This document shows, piece by piece, positions 18,801-26,263 of a DNA stretch of 38,366 bases (position 1 is the first letter of the stretch; each line of letters starts with the position of its first letter). The notes below the pieces were generated by a model. The model made no database searches. It was not told where the DNA came from and worked only from the letters and a program-made list of their open reading frames with translations. A program made the position numbers and the translations under genes. The stretch is taken from positions 1-38,366 of IMG/VR virus record IMGVR_UViG_3300008954_000121; one strand, given 5' to 3'. Origin of the DNA: a virus.

Positions 18801-19253
18801 TCGCAACAAGCAGATGAAGCTGCGGCAAAAGCATTTAGGGAGGGTGGTCCAGACAAGTTCTTTGGGCACACCGTAAATGCGGTCGTACGATCGTTTGAGT
18901 CTGCTGGTGGACGTGGGTTAGCTGGTCATATTACAAGCCTAAGCTTGGGTTATGATGCTGCCCCATGGGAGACTCGGCGCCTTGGATCAAAAGCACCTAT
19001 GTGGGTTAAAGTAACAATGGGCTTTGCACCGATACATGATATTCCACCTGGTATGGATGCCGATGGATTTAACAGGGGTGCAATCTACAATGTAGGTAAG
19101 GTTATGAATGCTCTCGCCGGCAATGACATCCATGGTACAAACTTTAATGAAACATCAGAAGGTTCTATTCAAAAGATGGATGCTGATAGTAGGGCAGAAC
19201 TTATGTCTCAACCACCAGAATCTGATGATGGTGGTGGTTTCGGTATATTCTAA
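15852..19253 (+). CDS. Large baseplate structural protein with a membrane-like segment
   Basis: An 1133-residue protein with GTG start 15852 behind GGAG (7 nt spacing). Three parts are visible. Residues 1-355 are polar and Gly/Asp-rich and include an HSHP motif at 177-180. Residues about 363-390 form a strongly hydrophobic stretch (VVLAATSLLSMLAL onward). The C-terminal part from about 640 looks like baseplate hub or tube-initiator proteins: YVPFYFQDLRTNEILGFHAF, then YGRVDDVRIWKKTSRAINL, a variable Ala/Glu linker, and a final beta-rich domain with KAPMWVKVTMGF. Its position between the tape measure gene and the gp53-like gene supports a baseplate role. The precise T4 equivalent is unknown, and the N-terminal part looks like an added domain. 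Confidence 0.72.
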   Translation: MGNPKEPFETQQYGPTYQPAGSGNAVGNVPEGLKEGDDLPATEEGTKEGFKGASLDNLGSYLSLRTEDSQYGNYYSVGPGSRPAISHRDVQGGTPVVPSGYESGGGNENADSQKTFIDEVIEKGGEGGVQAHHFIRISENDYAGTPMAGADYAEYTSDGIISKHERGPGHTLYSGVHSHPDDGTPASNDIQKRTSLVLKNNRFHPGSQTPYTKGGEWGMHATNPKGTLGSQQKVKGRYSPSAKGYDVEEMMKMGRSLIFASTGHGDWDPNGFGLSDLAVLPNLAQLQIPGLKVENSKLNVRAMTDNFSEDLWDLAPRGNLVGLGSASAEGQYEDTVYGDGHSNNDKTYGQLNSHLEPFSGPLPLGMVVLAATSLLSMLALTIIIRLLIVGSSNPFAVGPNTPEPENPISLPKGKSRQPSTANFIYDLLGIPVTETPLSLAMERGLASFYGFDKPLSDMSAQDIIDAALNLASSSGYYASIMRHVVRDLEQTEKAIMNFPTTGVLSAVSGALNIVTEFASSTSFRFLMHMGALGDIVITSERYAAAPMGQELDDIKEVPGTRVGKSRVSSGRSTLVWRQSALPSRYILPQTYDIASSQWGLAANQGSAAIAASLLGKKLVGSGEKAGADEAIDLGETPPSTNGRLSLEYVKHIENQFEMEYVPFYFQDLRTNEILGFHAFIESMTDDYSPDYNTVSSYGRVDDVRIWKKTSRAINLTFFVAATNPDDFDAMWFDINKLTTLVYPQWSRGQALQSPDGNKFIMPFSQIPTASPLIRLRLGDLFKSNYSRFNLARLFGLGQDDAVFDLTTGVPELKKASDLASELASKAIIDARAKIVSATRIGQIPNPDAAQGESQLMAPPPPASVDEAKEIGVMGPGSIVNVDPSNKGYWLTVAEDGKKAKVRFTLTTACTVEDITVLGGAPIAIPGMPAPEGSPYWHVKFISGSRIQKKEDPDEVGFFVPWQMLSPHETSIREFIENEEGVIASQQADEAAAKAFREGGPDKFFGHTVNAVVRSFESAGGRGLAGHITSLSLGYDAAPWETRRLGSKAPMWVKVTMGFAPIHDIPPGMDADGFNRGAIYNVGKVMNALAGNDIHGTNFNETSEGSIQKMDADSRAELMSQPPESDDGGGFGIF

Positions 19254-19267
19254 TAGGGTTTTAGGTC

Positions 19268-19564
19268 ATGGCAATAAATCGATATGATAGAACAGATCTA
19301 ATGGCAGGTGGCAAGATGCTAGCCACTCCAGAGAACATTAGAAGTATACAACGTGCTGTTCGTAATGGGAATATAATTTGTAAGCAGATTATTCTACGAG
19401 AGGGTGAGCGCTTAGATCATCTTGCTGGTAGAGTATACGGCAATGGTAGGCTTTGGTGGGTAATCGCCGCGGCAAGCGGTGTAGGTTGGGGCATGCAAGT
19501 CCCACCTGGTACCAGAATCTCAGTACCAACTGAGCTATCCGGAATAGCAATGCTGGTGTCATAA
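19268..19564 (+). CDS. gp53/LysM-like baseplate protein
   Basis: This is a 98-residue protein with the short LysM-type fold used at baseplate inner parts (T4 gp53, tail protein X and related). The diagnostic stretch is REGERLDHLAGRVYGNG followed by RLWWVIAAASGV and a closing VPPGTRISVP. This corresponds to the 'de-x-LA-x-x-YYGD-x-x-LWW-x-IA' pattern of the family, with Val in place of one Tyr. The stop TAA overlaps the next gene's ATG by one base (TAATG), indicating translational coupling. Probably part of the inner baseplate, contacting the tube or hub. Family call is good; exact position in the baseplate is inferred. Confidence 0.8.
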   Translation: MAINRYDRTDLMAGGKMLATPENIRSIQRAVRNGNIICKQIILREGERLDHLAGRVYGNGRLWWVIAAASGVGWGMQVPPGTRISVPTELSGIAMLVS

Positions 19565-22500
19565 TGAGTGGCAACCCAGACTACAAGGCTAATCTAAATA
19601 AGGCAACAGCTGCATTAGGAAAGTATTTCGGAGTACTTAGTAAAGATGATTTCTTAGGTAAGCTTGTTGCTTTAGAGAATTTGGATGTTGTTGAGGCAAC
19701 AACAACCCCTGATGCTGATAAGCCAACTACAGCTGAGATTATCTCAATGGAACCGAAGGCTGCAATTGCTGAGTTTTTTCTTGATGTATCTGAGGGTGCA
19801 TTACTAACAAAAGATATTATCGAAAAGCTTGAAAAATTTACAACAGATGGTGTTGATTTTGGAACAGCCGGCTCAGACGGTGATCTAGTTGTAGAGGATG
19901 GAACAAAGGTAAAGGGCTGGTTTGACATTTTGTATGAGCCTTCTGTTTTTGAAGGGAAGGATGGGGCAAAGGCTGCCGCAGCCATGATTCACCCAGAGAA
20001 TACTCATGAAAAAGCTGGTGAAGTTGCATCTATGAGAGAAATGATCATGCCCATTGCCCCTAACCCAAATGCACAATTGCCAGTGGCCCCAACAACTGTT
20101 GCAGATATAGGTGTAAATAGAAAACCAGATTGTCCAGACTCGACCGCACCATCATTAGCAGCATTTATGGTACACCCTTGTAGGTTATCTCCAGCGCATA
20201 GAGACACCGGCGCGGTTTCATTATTTATGAACCTAATACCAACGCTCGAATTAAGTCGTTGTGTACCATATCTCAATATCCAGTTTATATTCAACCAACC
20301 GGCGCTTGATGAACAAAATCGTCCATCAGGTTTATCACTCTATACATTTTTGCAAGGTAGAAAATCAACCGGCCAGGGTGACGACGGTCCAAAGTCTATA
20401 GACGGCCAAATGTTATCAGCTACGCCAATTGGCATCGGTGCTATTATGGGGGATGATGAAGAAGCCAAAAAGATGTCATATGCAGGTATGGAGCTTTTCA
20501 CAGTACCTCAAAGCATGATAAATGCAGACGAACCTGAGTTTGTAGTATTTGCAGAGACCGAGGATGGTCAGGCAATAGGTGGCCCACGATCAGCACCAGT
20601 TATTGATAAGATGAGGCCATTTGCATCTGTTGATGGATTAAGCGTAAGCGTTTCTCCAGCTGGTGGTATGATGTGCCATAAGACTGCTGAAATGAACATT
20701 ACACTTCATGACCGTTCCAGGTTGGGTGAGATATCTGAGTTTGTACGTCCAGCAATGTATGGTGGCACCCATATGTTAATAGAATATGGGTGGTCTCATC
20801 CTGATGGCGGGCCTGAATCAACAAATGCCATTGGCCAATTCTTAAATGCATTGAGAGTAAAGGAAAAATTTCAGATTGTTAACTCTGACTTTAAGTTCGA
20901 CGACTCAGGCCAGGTTTCTATAGGGTTGAAATTGAGCATGCTCGGACTTGTTGATATTGATAGTGGGACTATAGGTTCTAATGACTTTCTAAAAGAGGCA
21001 AAGGAAGAGATTGGAAAACTAATCCAGGTAATTAGATCAATTAGGAAAAAAGTATCTGGTGATGGAAAGTCTGGAGCAAAGAGTGTATCAGGAACAGATT
21101 TTCTAGGCAAGGTTTCTAGCTATAATAGTGCAATGCAACTAGACGCAGAGACGATAAAGCAGATATCTGAGTATATGAAAAAGAATAAAAACCCTGAAGC
21201 CGGTTCTACAGGTGAAGAGCTGAGGGGTGCTTTAGAGGGCCTGCTTGGTGAAGATGGCGATGGCAAGGGTGGTGTTATAGGGGGGCTTAAAGATACTATT
21301 GCCCATGTAATCGCCGGCCGAATGTCTATGGTTGAAGATCCTGCTTCCGGTGACCCATTTTTTCGTACTGTTGGTTGTGCCCCAAATGATGGCGAAAGAA
21401 AGTTTGTAAGAGTACAGACCCCAGGGACATATCGTAAGGATGATAAGGTAGGCTATGTAGATACAAAGGTAAGTAAGCAAAGATTTGTATCATTAGGAAA
21501 GTTATTGTCTGTTTTTGTAGCACAGCCACTTCTCTTTAAGTCCAAGCATGATGAGATTCAATTAATTTTTTACTCATTCAATCCTTATGCATCTTATATG
21601 TGTGACTCGAATATAGCACAATACCCTATTGATATAGCTGAATTTAAGAAGGAATTAGCAAAAGTAACAAAGCTAGACCCTAATATGTCAATTCGCAGGT
21701 TTATTGGATTTATTCAAAGTAGCTTTATAACGGCACAACACGCATATGCCTGGGGAATCAGTGATCAGTTTAAAGAAGGCGAAGACGGAAACAGGGAGCT
21801 AAAAAACGAAAAGCTAGATGCAACAATGCTCCATGACATGAAAGACAAACGTCTTCAGGATGCATATAAGGATGAGAAAAATGGTGACCCCACGCGTGAA
21901 GCAAAATTCAAACCACCGAGACTAGCTGTATTTATGGAGGCACTTCCTGTAAAAGCAGAGTCAACAACACCCGATGGCGATGCTGGGGAAACCCTGACTG
22001 TTCTAAAGGTTCACATTTATGATAAACAATGTAGTTCGTATACTGGGATTCAGCAATTATTAGAGTCGTCCCGTAGTGATTCTATGGGGGCAATAAACCA
22101 GGCTATCTTTAAAGCAGAAAAAGATGCTGATGCTGCAACACAGAATTCAACTCAAACAGGTCAAAATGATGAATGGGTTAAAACAATTCAATCAGCTATT
22201 GATGTTGGTCTTCTAGAATTGCTCGGTGGAGAACAAGGGAAATCAACAGTTGATATAGCTGAGCTAAAACCGGGTGGTACACAGTCACTTCGTATGGTGG
22301 GTGGGTTTCCAGCCCTCAAGGCCTTTGTGAAAAAAACAATGCCAACGATAATATACGGTTCTCAAAACTCTGCAGTCTTATCTGCTGACCTCAGTAGTAT
22401 GAATGATCCTGCGCTAACTTCAATTCATATGATGAGACAAGGGCAGGCAGAAGCTTCTACATCAGCGGTTTCTCAAGATAGAGGTGTTCCGTTGAAAGTA

Positions 22501-22770
22501 TCCCCAACCCAGTTAAGCCTGGAGATTATTGGTTGCCCGATAGTTCGATATGGCCAACAATTCTTTGTCGACTTTGGGACTGGCACGACGGCAGATAATG
22601 TATATGCTGTAAATGGTATCTCACATACAATAACTTCAGGTGAATTTAAGACAAGCTTAAAGATGTTACAGTTAGACACCTTTGGCAAGTATGAGTCGAC
22701 ATTGAACAACATTACTAAGGCAGTCGAAAATCTGCAACAGGCAGATGCGGATGGGGAAGCTGCAGAATAA
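19564..22770 (+). CDS. Large baseplate hub-like structural protein
   Basis: The product is 1068 residues, with its start coupled to the gp53-like gene through TAATG. The N-terminal 180 residues are acidic and Ala-rich. The middle contains a beta-rich module (AEMNITLHDRSRLGEISEF, then GGTHMLIEYGWSHPDGG and a strand-rich segment ending LKLSMLG). A charged helical linker follows (EEIGKLIQVIRSIRKK). The C-terminus has a typical hub-like end: LSLEIIGCPIVRYGQQFFVDFG, then NGISHTITSGEFKTSLKM and a Gly-Lys-Tyr turn. Such ends occur in baseplate hub proteins of diverse contractile phages. It would join tube, spike and wedges. I cannot match it to one T4 gene, and enzymatic domains such as lysozyme are not apparent. 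Confidence 0.7.
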   Translation: MSGNPDYKANLNKATAALGKYFGVLSKDDFLGKLVALENLDVVEATTTPDADKPTTAEIISMEPKAAIAEFFLDVSEGALLTKDIIEKLEKFTTDGVDFGTAGSDGDLVVEDGTKVKGWFDILYEPSVFEGKDGAKAAAAMIHPENTHEKAGEVASMREMIMPIAPNPNAQLPVAPTTVADIGVNRKPDCPDSTAPSLAAFMVHPCRLSPAHRDTGAVSLFMNLIPTLELSRCVPYLNIQFIFNQPALDEQNRPSGLSLYTFLQGRKSTGQGDDGPKSIDGQMLSATPIGIGAIMGDDEEAKKMSYAGMELFTVPQSMINADEPEFVVFAETEDGQAIGGPRSAPVIDKMRPFASVDGLSVSVSPAGGMMCHKTAEMNITLHDRSRLGEISEFVRPAMYGGTHMLIEYGWSHPDGGPESTNAIGQFLNALRVKEKFQIVNSDFKFDDSGQVSIGLKLSMLGLVDIDSGTIGSNDFLKEAKEEIGKLIQVIRSIRKKVSGDGKSGAKSVSGTDFLGKVSSYNSAMQLDAETIKQISEYMKKNKNPEAGSTGEELRGALEGLLGEDGDGKGGVIGGLKDTIAHVIAGRMSMVEDPASGDPFFRTVGCAPNDGERKFVRVQTPGTYRKDDKVGYVDTKVSKQRFVSLGKLLSVFVAQPLLFKSKHDEIQLIFYSFNPYASYMCDSNIAQYPIDIAEFKKELAKVTKLDPNMSIRRFIGFIQSSFITAQHAYAWGISDQFKEGEDGNRELKNEKLDATMLHDMKDKRLQDAYKDEKNGDPTREAKFKPPRLAVFMEALPVKAESTTPDGDAGETLTVLKVHIYDKQCSSYTGIQQLLESSRSDSMGAINQAIFKAEKDADAATQNSTQTGQNDEWVKTIQSAIDVGLLELLGGEQGKSTVDIAELKPGGTQSLRMVGGFPALKAFVKKTMPTIIYGSQNSAVLSADLSSMNDPALTSIHMMRQGQAEASTSAVSQDRGVPLKVSPTQLSLEIIGCPIVRYGQQFFVDFGTGTTADNVYAVNGISHTITSGEFKTSLKMLQLDTFGKYESTLNNITKAVENLQQADADGEAAE

Positions 22771-22809
22771 ACAAATGAACACTTATGAACAATACTGTAT
22801 GTTTAATAC

Positions 22810-24033
22810 ATGTTGATTTCTGTTCATCCAAATGTTTTAGGTGTTTCGAAATACCTGGTCTGTGATCCTGAATCCGGATCATATTCCTGGTCAACGTCGA
22901 GCCCAGAGGATGCATGGGTATTTGGAGACCCATCCACAATAAAGAGCTTAGATGTTATAATGAAAATGGGAAATATAGAGATTCCCCGAATAGAAAACTC
23001 GGCCCATATAAAGGCTTTTAGAACTTTAATGGGTGAAGATGTGCCAAAATTGCCATGGCACAAGGTATTACCCACCCATTGTTTCCAGGAGATGATACAA
23101 ACGTTGGTGTCTAGCCTCACACAGGCCCTGGAGTCCTTTATTAGTTGTGCATATGGGGAAACCTTTATAGCTGAGCGTGCCTTCCTCCTGGGCCTTTCCA
23201 GGGCTCGTGTAGATATACAAAAGCTCTCTAAGTATTTGGAATCCGAGGATAATTCAACGGTAACTAGTATCTTGAATAGTTTTTGTCCTACCATCGGTGA
23301 AAGAACCAGGCCAGTAGTATATGATCAAGCTGCAACAGCAACTGGCCGGCTTACTGTAAAAAGCGGCCCGATGATCCTGACACTTCCAAAGAAATACAAA
23401 GACCTAATAAAGTCAGAACACCCACAGGGTGAGATTGTTCAGCTTGATTTTGTTTCATTAGAACCAAGAGTTGCTAGGTTTATTTCCGGAAATATTCCAG
23501 AGGCAGATGTATACGAGAGTATGTCCAAAGAATTATTTCAAGGCATGCTCTCTAGGGATCAAGCTAAGTTAGCTATATTATGTGCCCTGTATGGGGCATC
23601 TTCCAGAAGACTACAAAATATGTTGGGTAATGATCTAAACTCAGTTCAGGTTATTCAGGGTGTCAAAAGATACTTTGGTGTACCAAGATTGATCGATCAA
23701 CTTAAGCACTCTTTAAGAACTGACGGCCATATGACTAATTTATTTGGTAGAAAGCTAGTGCCAGATCGTACAGATGAAAATATACTAGTTAACCACTATA
23801 TCCAGTCGACATCTGCAGATGTAGCATTACTTGGTTTTCAAAACGTAATGAATGAACTATCATCTGCTGGTGCCGATATTAAGCCCCTGTTTGTAATCCA
23901 TGATGCGCTGGTTCTAGACGTTCCCCCGTCCTGTCATTCAAAGATTAGGGCCATGGCATCCAAAGGAATTGAAATAGAGGGTATAGGATCTTTTCCGCTA
24001 GGTCTAGAAGTCATCAGAGCTTCTGGTGCATAA
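22810..24033 (+). CDS. Family A DNA polymerase, polymerase domain only
   Basis: The 407-residue product matches the fingers/palm/thumb part of Pol I. Visible motifs are TATGRL (176-181), motif A QLDFVSLEPR with catalytic D213 and E218, and the O helix R249-x3-K253-x3-L257-x3-Y261-G262. These are followed by NLFGRKL (311-317), a QSTSADVAL segment, and motif C VIHDALVLD with catalytic D365. No 3'-5' or 5'-3' exonuclease domain is present. Leu occupies the position of Pol I Phe762, and Ala follows the motif C Asp where Pol I has Glu883. ATG 22810 is the first start after an in-frame stop; it has no clear Shine-Dalgarno, which suggests low expression. It is probably the replicative polymerase, with proofreading, if any, encoded elsewhere. 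Confidence 0.88.
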   Translation: MLISVHPNVLGVSKYLVCDPESGSYSWSTSSPEDAWVFGDPSTIKSLDVIMKMGNIEIPRIENSAHIKAFRTLMGEDVPKLPWHKVLPTHCFQEMIQTLVSSLTQALESFISCAYGETFIAERAFLLGLSRARVDIQKLSKYLESEDNSTVTSILNSFCPTIGERTRPVVYDQAATATGRLTVKSGPMILTLPKKYKDLIKSEHPQGEIVQLDFVSLEPRVARFISGNIPEADVYESMSKELFQGMLSRDQAKLAILCALYGASSRRLQNMLGNDLNSVQVIQGVKRYFGVPRLIDQLKHSLRTDGHMTNLFGRKLVPDRTDENILVNHYIQSTSADVALLGFQNVMNELSSAGADIKPLFVIHDALVLDVPPSCHSKIRAMASKGIEIEGIGSFPLGLEVIRASGA

Positions 24034-24056
24034 TTATTGACATAAGAAGGTGTGAT

Positions 24057-24617
24057 ATGACCAAATTACAGAATGAAGCATTTATTAGATCTCAAATCCG
24101 AAGAATTATTACAGAGGATGCCTCCGCTGAAGAAGAAAAGCCGGAAAAAAAGACAAAGCGATCTTCAGGTGGCAATAAGATTCTTGGTGGTCCCCGAGGC
24201 GGCCGAGTTCATAAGGATATTGAGGCAGTTTTAGGAAAGGGTGGAAAGTCCACACGATTAGCATCTAAAGATCCCACTCAGTTAATGAAGAATCTTAATG
24301 CATCCAAGCCTTCCGGAAAAAATGACGAAGATAAAATAGAGAATTATTTGAGCCAAGTTATTGGTGCCACAGATGAAATGTCTGCTGCTTTTTCTGGTAT
24401 CGAAAAAAAGAAAGACTCTTACGGTCGCATTGGCTGGCATATTAAGAGTACTTTCAAAACCCATCATGCGCTATTCTTTATTTTTGATGCTGTTCGAGGT
24501 GCTGTTAATGCAAGGTTCTTTGACTTGGATGAAAAAGTCAGGGTAGGTGCAGCCTCTGGTGGCTCTGTTGTTTATCACGTTAAATCTGAGTCTGAAAAAT
24601 GGAATGAAAAAGCGTGA
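24057..24617 (+). CDS. Basic protein of unknown function, possible internal virion protein
   Basis: A 186-residue product I do not recognise. It begins with an amphipathic helix (FIRSQIRRIITED), then a Lys/Gly-rich unstructured stretch (residues about 25-85, including KKTKRSSGGNK). The C-terminal 90 residues look folded: DEMSAAFSGIEKKKD, then GRIGWHIKSTF, HHALFFIFDAVRGAV and a final beta pair (VVYHVKSES). AAGAAGGTG upstream gives a modest ribosome binding site 5-6 nt from ATG 24057. The short N-terminal helix ending Ile-Thr-Glu resembles capsid-targeting peptides of T4-like internal proteins, but this is only a resemblance. Confidence 0.6.
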   Translation: MTKLQNEAFIRSQIRRIITEDASAEEEKPEKKTKRSSGGNKILGGPRGGRVHKDIEAVLGKGGKSTRLASKDPTQLMKNLNASKPSGKNDEDKIENYLSQVIGATDEMSAAFSGIEKKKDSYGRIGWHIKSTFKTHHALFFIFDAVRGAVNARFFDLDEKVRVGAASGGSVVYHVKSESEKWNEKA

Positions 24618-24623
24618 GAATTC

Positions 24624-24652
24624 TTGTAAACTTGTTCTATATGTGATATAAT
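24624..24652 (+). promoter_or_regulatory. Sigma70-type promoter with extended -10
   Basis: TTGTAA (24624-24629) is followed after 17 bp by a perfect TATAAT (24647-24652). TG at 24644-24645 gives an extended -10. Transcription would begin near 24659, 20 bp before the HD-protein start codon. This is the best host-type promoter match I found, and it lies at the head of a nucleotide metabolism and replication block. Confidence 0.68.
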
Positions 24653-24678
24653 CTTCATAGGACTTTATGGAGACGATC

Positions 24679-25287
24679 ATGGAACTTGACTTCGATCAAA
24701 TCAAATCAAATTGGGATACCTTTGAACGACTATGCCGCAAGGCATTCGAAAATGAGCAGGATGAATTAATCGGTTCATTATTGGATACACTGGGCGAAAG
24801 GATCCTGGCATGTCCAGCATCAACTAAGTTAGAACAAGGTGGTGCATATGCAGGTGGTTTAGTTGAACATGCGCTGACCGTAACTTCTCGCATGCGAAAG
24901 TTGGCTCAAGCCCATGAAGTAACACAAGATGTTAAATCAATCCTTCGGGTTGGCCTATTACATGAGTTGGGAAAAATCGGCGGGCTGGAAGAAGATCTTT
25001 TCATTGATCAGGATTCGAACTGGCATAGAGAAAAGCTTGGCCAGATGTACAAATATAACGAGGCACTTCCAAAAGTTGCCGTACCTCATTTAACGTTGTA
25101 CTTGCTACAACATTTTTGTGTACAATTAACCCGCGATGAATGGTTAGCCATACACTTATCTCAGGGGTCACACCTCGATGAAAACCGGTTTTATATTCGA
25201 AACGAACCGATGTTAGCAGTACTTTTACAACAGGCAAAACAGGCAGTATTACTTCAATCAAAGGATGCTGTGAATGCCGACGTATAA
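24679..25287 (+). CDS. HD-superfamily phosphohydrolase-like protein
   Basis: The 202-residue protein has the all-helical HD pattern. The first metal-ligand His is in GGLVEHALTV (H64) and the second motif is VGLLHELGKIG (H95, E96), followed by helices with further His residues (H136, H145). The usual His-Asp doublet is His-Glu here. I chose ATG 24679 because GGAG lies 6 nt upstream; ATG 24667 overlaps that site. Family members hydrolyse nucleotides or nucleic acid phosphates, and the downstream MazG-like gene (14-bp overlap) suggests a nucleotide-pool role. The altered doublet leaves activity uncertain. Confidence 0.75.
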   Translation: MELDFDQIKSNWDTFERLCRKAFENEQDELIGSLLDTLGERILACPASTKLEQGGAYAGGLVEHALTVTSRMRKLAQAHEVTQDVKSILRVGLLHELGKIGGLEEDLFIDQDSNWHREKLGQMYKYNEALPKVAVPHLTLYLLQHFCVQLTRDEWLAIHLSQGSHLDENRFYIRNEPMLAVLLQQAKQAVLLQSKDAVNADV

Positions 25288-25585
25288 TAAGTTAGTTCGA
25301 GATAAGATCCCAGAAATACTAGACGAAAAGAGAAAGACATTTTCGTATCACGTTGCTGGTAAAGAAGAGTATACACAGAAGCTAAGGGAGAAGCTTGTTG
25401 AGGAAGTTAATGAGTTTCTTGAAGAACCTTCTGTGGGAGAACTAGCAGATATTCAGGAAGTAATATTTGCTTTGTTAGAAGATATGGGAGAATCCCAGTC
25501 TAACTTAGCATCAGTTCAAGGATCTAAAGCTGCAAGTAGGGGTGCATTTCGTATGGGGTGCATTTTGGAGCATGTAGAGGACTAA
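25274..25585 (+). CDS. MazG-like NTP pyrophosphohydrolase
   Basis: This 103-residue protein starts with YNKLVRDKIPEIL (residues 4-16), the signature opening of the small MazG-like / phosphoribosyl-ATP pyrophosphohydrolase-like family. It is followed by the metal-binding helices: EKLVEEVNEFLEE supplies the E-x-x-E, and GELADIQEVIFALLED supplies the E-x-x-D. The remaining residues are a short Gly/Ala-rich tail (KAASRGAFRMG). Such enzymes split non-canonical or excess NTPs to NMP and pyrophosphate. ATG 25274 lies inside the end of the HD-protein gene, so the two are translationally coupled and probably act in the same process. Confidence 0.86.
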   Translation: MPTYNKLVRDKIPEILDEKRKTFSYHVAGKEEYTQKLREKLVEEVNEFLEEPSVGELADIQEVIFALLEDMGESQSNLASVQGSKAASRGAFRMGCILEHVED

Positions 25586-25621
25586 CTGACACTAAAGCAA
25601 TACTTAGTATTGAGGTAAATT

Positions 25622-25897
25622 ATGAAAGTATTGTTACTCAGAGAATATGTTAGAGAAGTTCTAAGGCTTTTTGAAAAGAAAGACAAGGAGCATGAGGAGA
25701 AGGAACAAGATGATCTCCTTACCGAACCTGATGGTACTGATGATGTTGATAAGAAAACAGAGTTAGCTGTAGGTGGCGTCGCCGGCGCAATCACACCTTT
25801 GGGATCTGGATCAACCCACCCTAATAAAGGGAAGAAAAAGAAGAAAAAACGCCCGACCTACGGAAGTGTGGCATCGGATAAACGTCGGAAAGCATGA
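25622..25897 (+). CDS. Small basic protein of unknown function
   Basis: A 91-residue product. It starts with an amphipathic helix (LREYVREVLRLFEKK), continues with a Glu/Lys/Asp-rich segment and a short Gly/Ala patch (GGVAGAITPLGSGS), and ends in a strongly basic tail with six consecutive Lys. No enzyme motif is present. The leader contains a 15-bp palindrome (25598-25612, CAATACT-T-AGTATTG) just before the TGAGG ribosome binding site of ATG 25622, which might modulate translation. The stop overlaps the next gene's start (ATGA). A nucleic-acid-binding or head-internal protein is possible; there is no direct evidence. Confidence 0.55.
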   Translation: MKVLLLREYVREVLRLFEKKDKEHEEKEQDDLLTEPDGTDDVDKKTELAVGGVAGAITPLGSGSTHPNKGKKKKKKRPTYGSVASDKRRKA

Positions 25898-26157
25898 TGG
25901 GAAAACTTCGAAATATTACTGAGGGCTGGCTAAATTTTATTAAGTCAAAGAAACCAAAGGGCATCTCGCCGGAACTTGATGCACTGGCCGAACAAAGAAT
26001 CCGGATTTGTGAACAATGTCCATTTCTTCAATCAAAACCCTACAAGGTTGGTGGTAAGACGTTGGCAAAATATCGTTGTGGGAAATGTGGGTGTGCCTTC
26101 CCAATGATGGTCTATGCACCTAAGAAAAAATGTCCTATAGATAAATGGCCTAAGTAA
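25894..26157 (+). CDS. Small Cys-rich (zinc-ribbon-like) protein
   Basis: This 87-residue protein has six Cys: C39-x2-C42, C62-x2-C65-x-C67 and C80. The spacing is that of a treble-clef or zinc ribbon (ICEQCPF, RCGKCGCAF, KKCPIDKW), ending in a short CPIDKWPK motif that I associate with small phage and bacterial zinc proteins of unknown function. It overlaps the previous gene by 4 bp (ATGA); ATG 25897 is an equally possible start. The basic N-terminal half could contact nucleic acid. It is the last gene before the gp32-like leader region. Confidence 0.68.
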   Translation: MMGKLRNITEGWLNFIKSKKPKGISPELDALAEQRIRICEQCPFLQSKPYKVGGKTLAKYRCGKCGCAFPMMVYAPKKKCPIDKWPK

Positions 26158-26159
26158 GA

Positions 26160-26190
26160 TACCTCTTATACATGGGTTATAAGTAAGGTA
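26160..26190 (+). promoter_or_regulatory. Hairpin in the leader of the gp32-like gene
   Basis: TACCT-CTTATA (26160-26170) pairs with TATAAG (26178-26183) and AGGTA (26186-26190) around a 7-nt loop, with a 2-nt bulge (26184-26185). About 73 nt of AT-rich sequence with little predicted structure follows, up to the AAGGAG of the SSB gene. There is no U-tract, so it is not a terminator. In T4, gene 32 mRNA is autoregulated through a structured nucleation site upstream of an unstructured AU-rich operator; this layout is similar. Confidence 0.4.
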
Positions 26191-26263
26191 CATTATATCT
26201 GTGGTCATACTGATTACAAAGAAACTGCAATTTAAGCAATTAAACTTTTAAGGAGTTAAAAAG

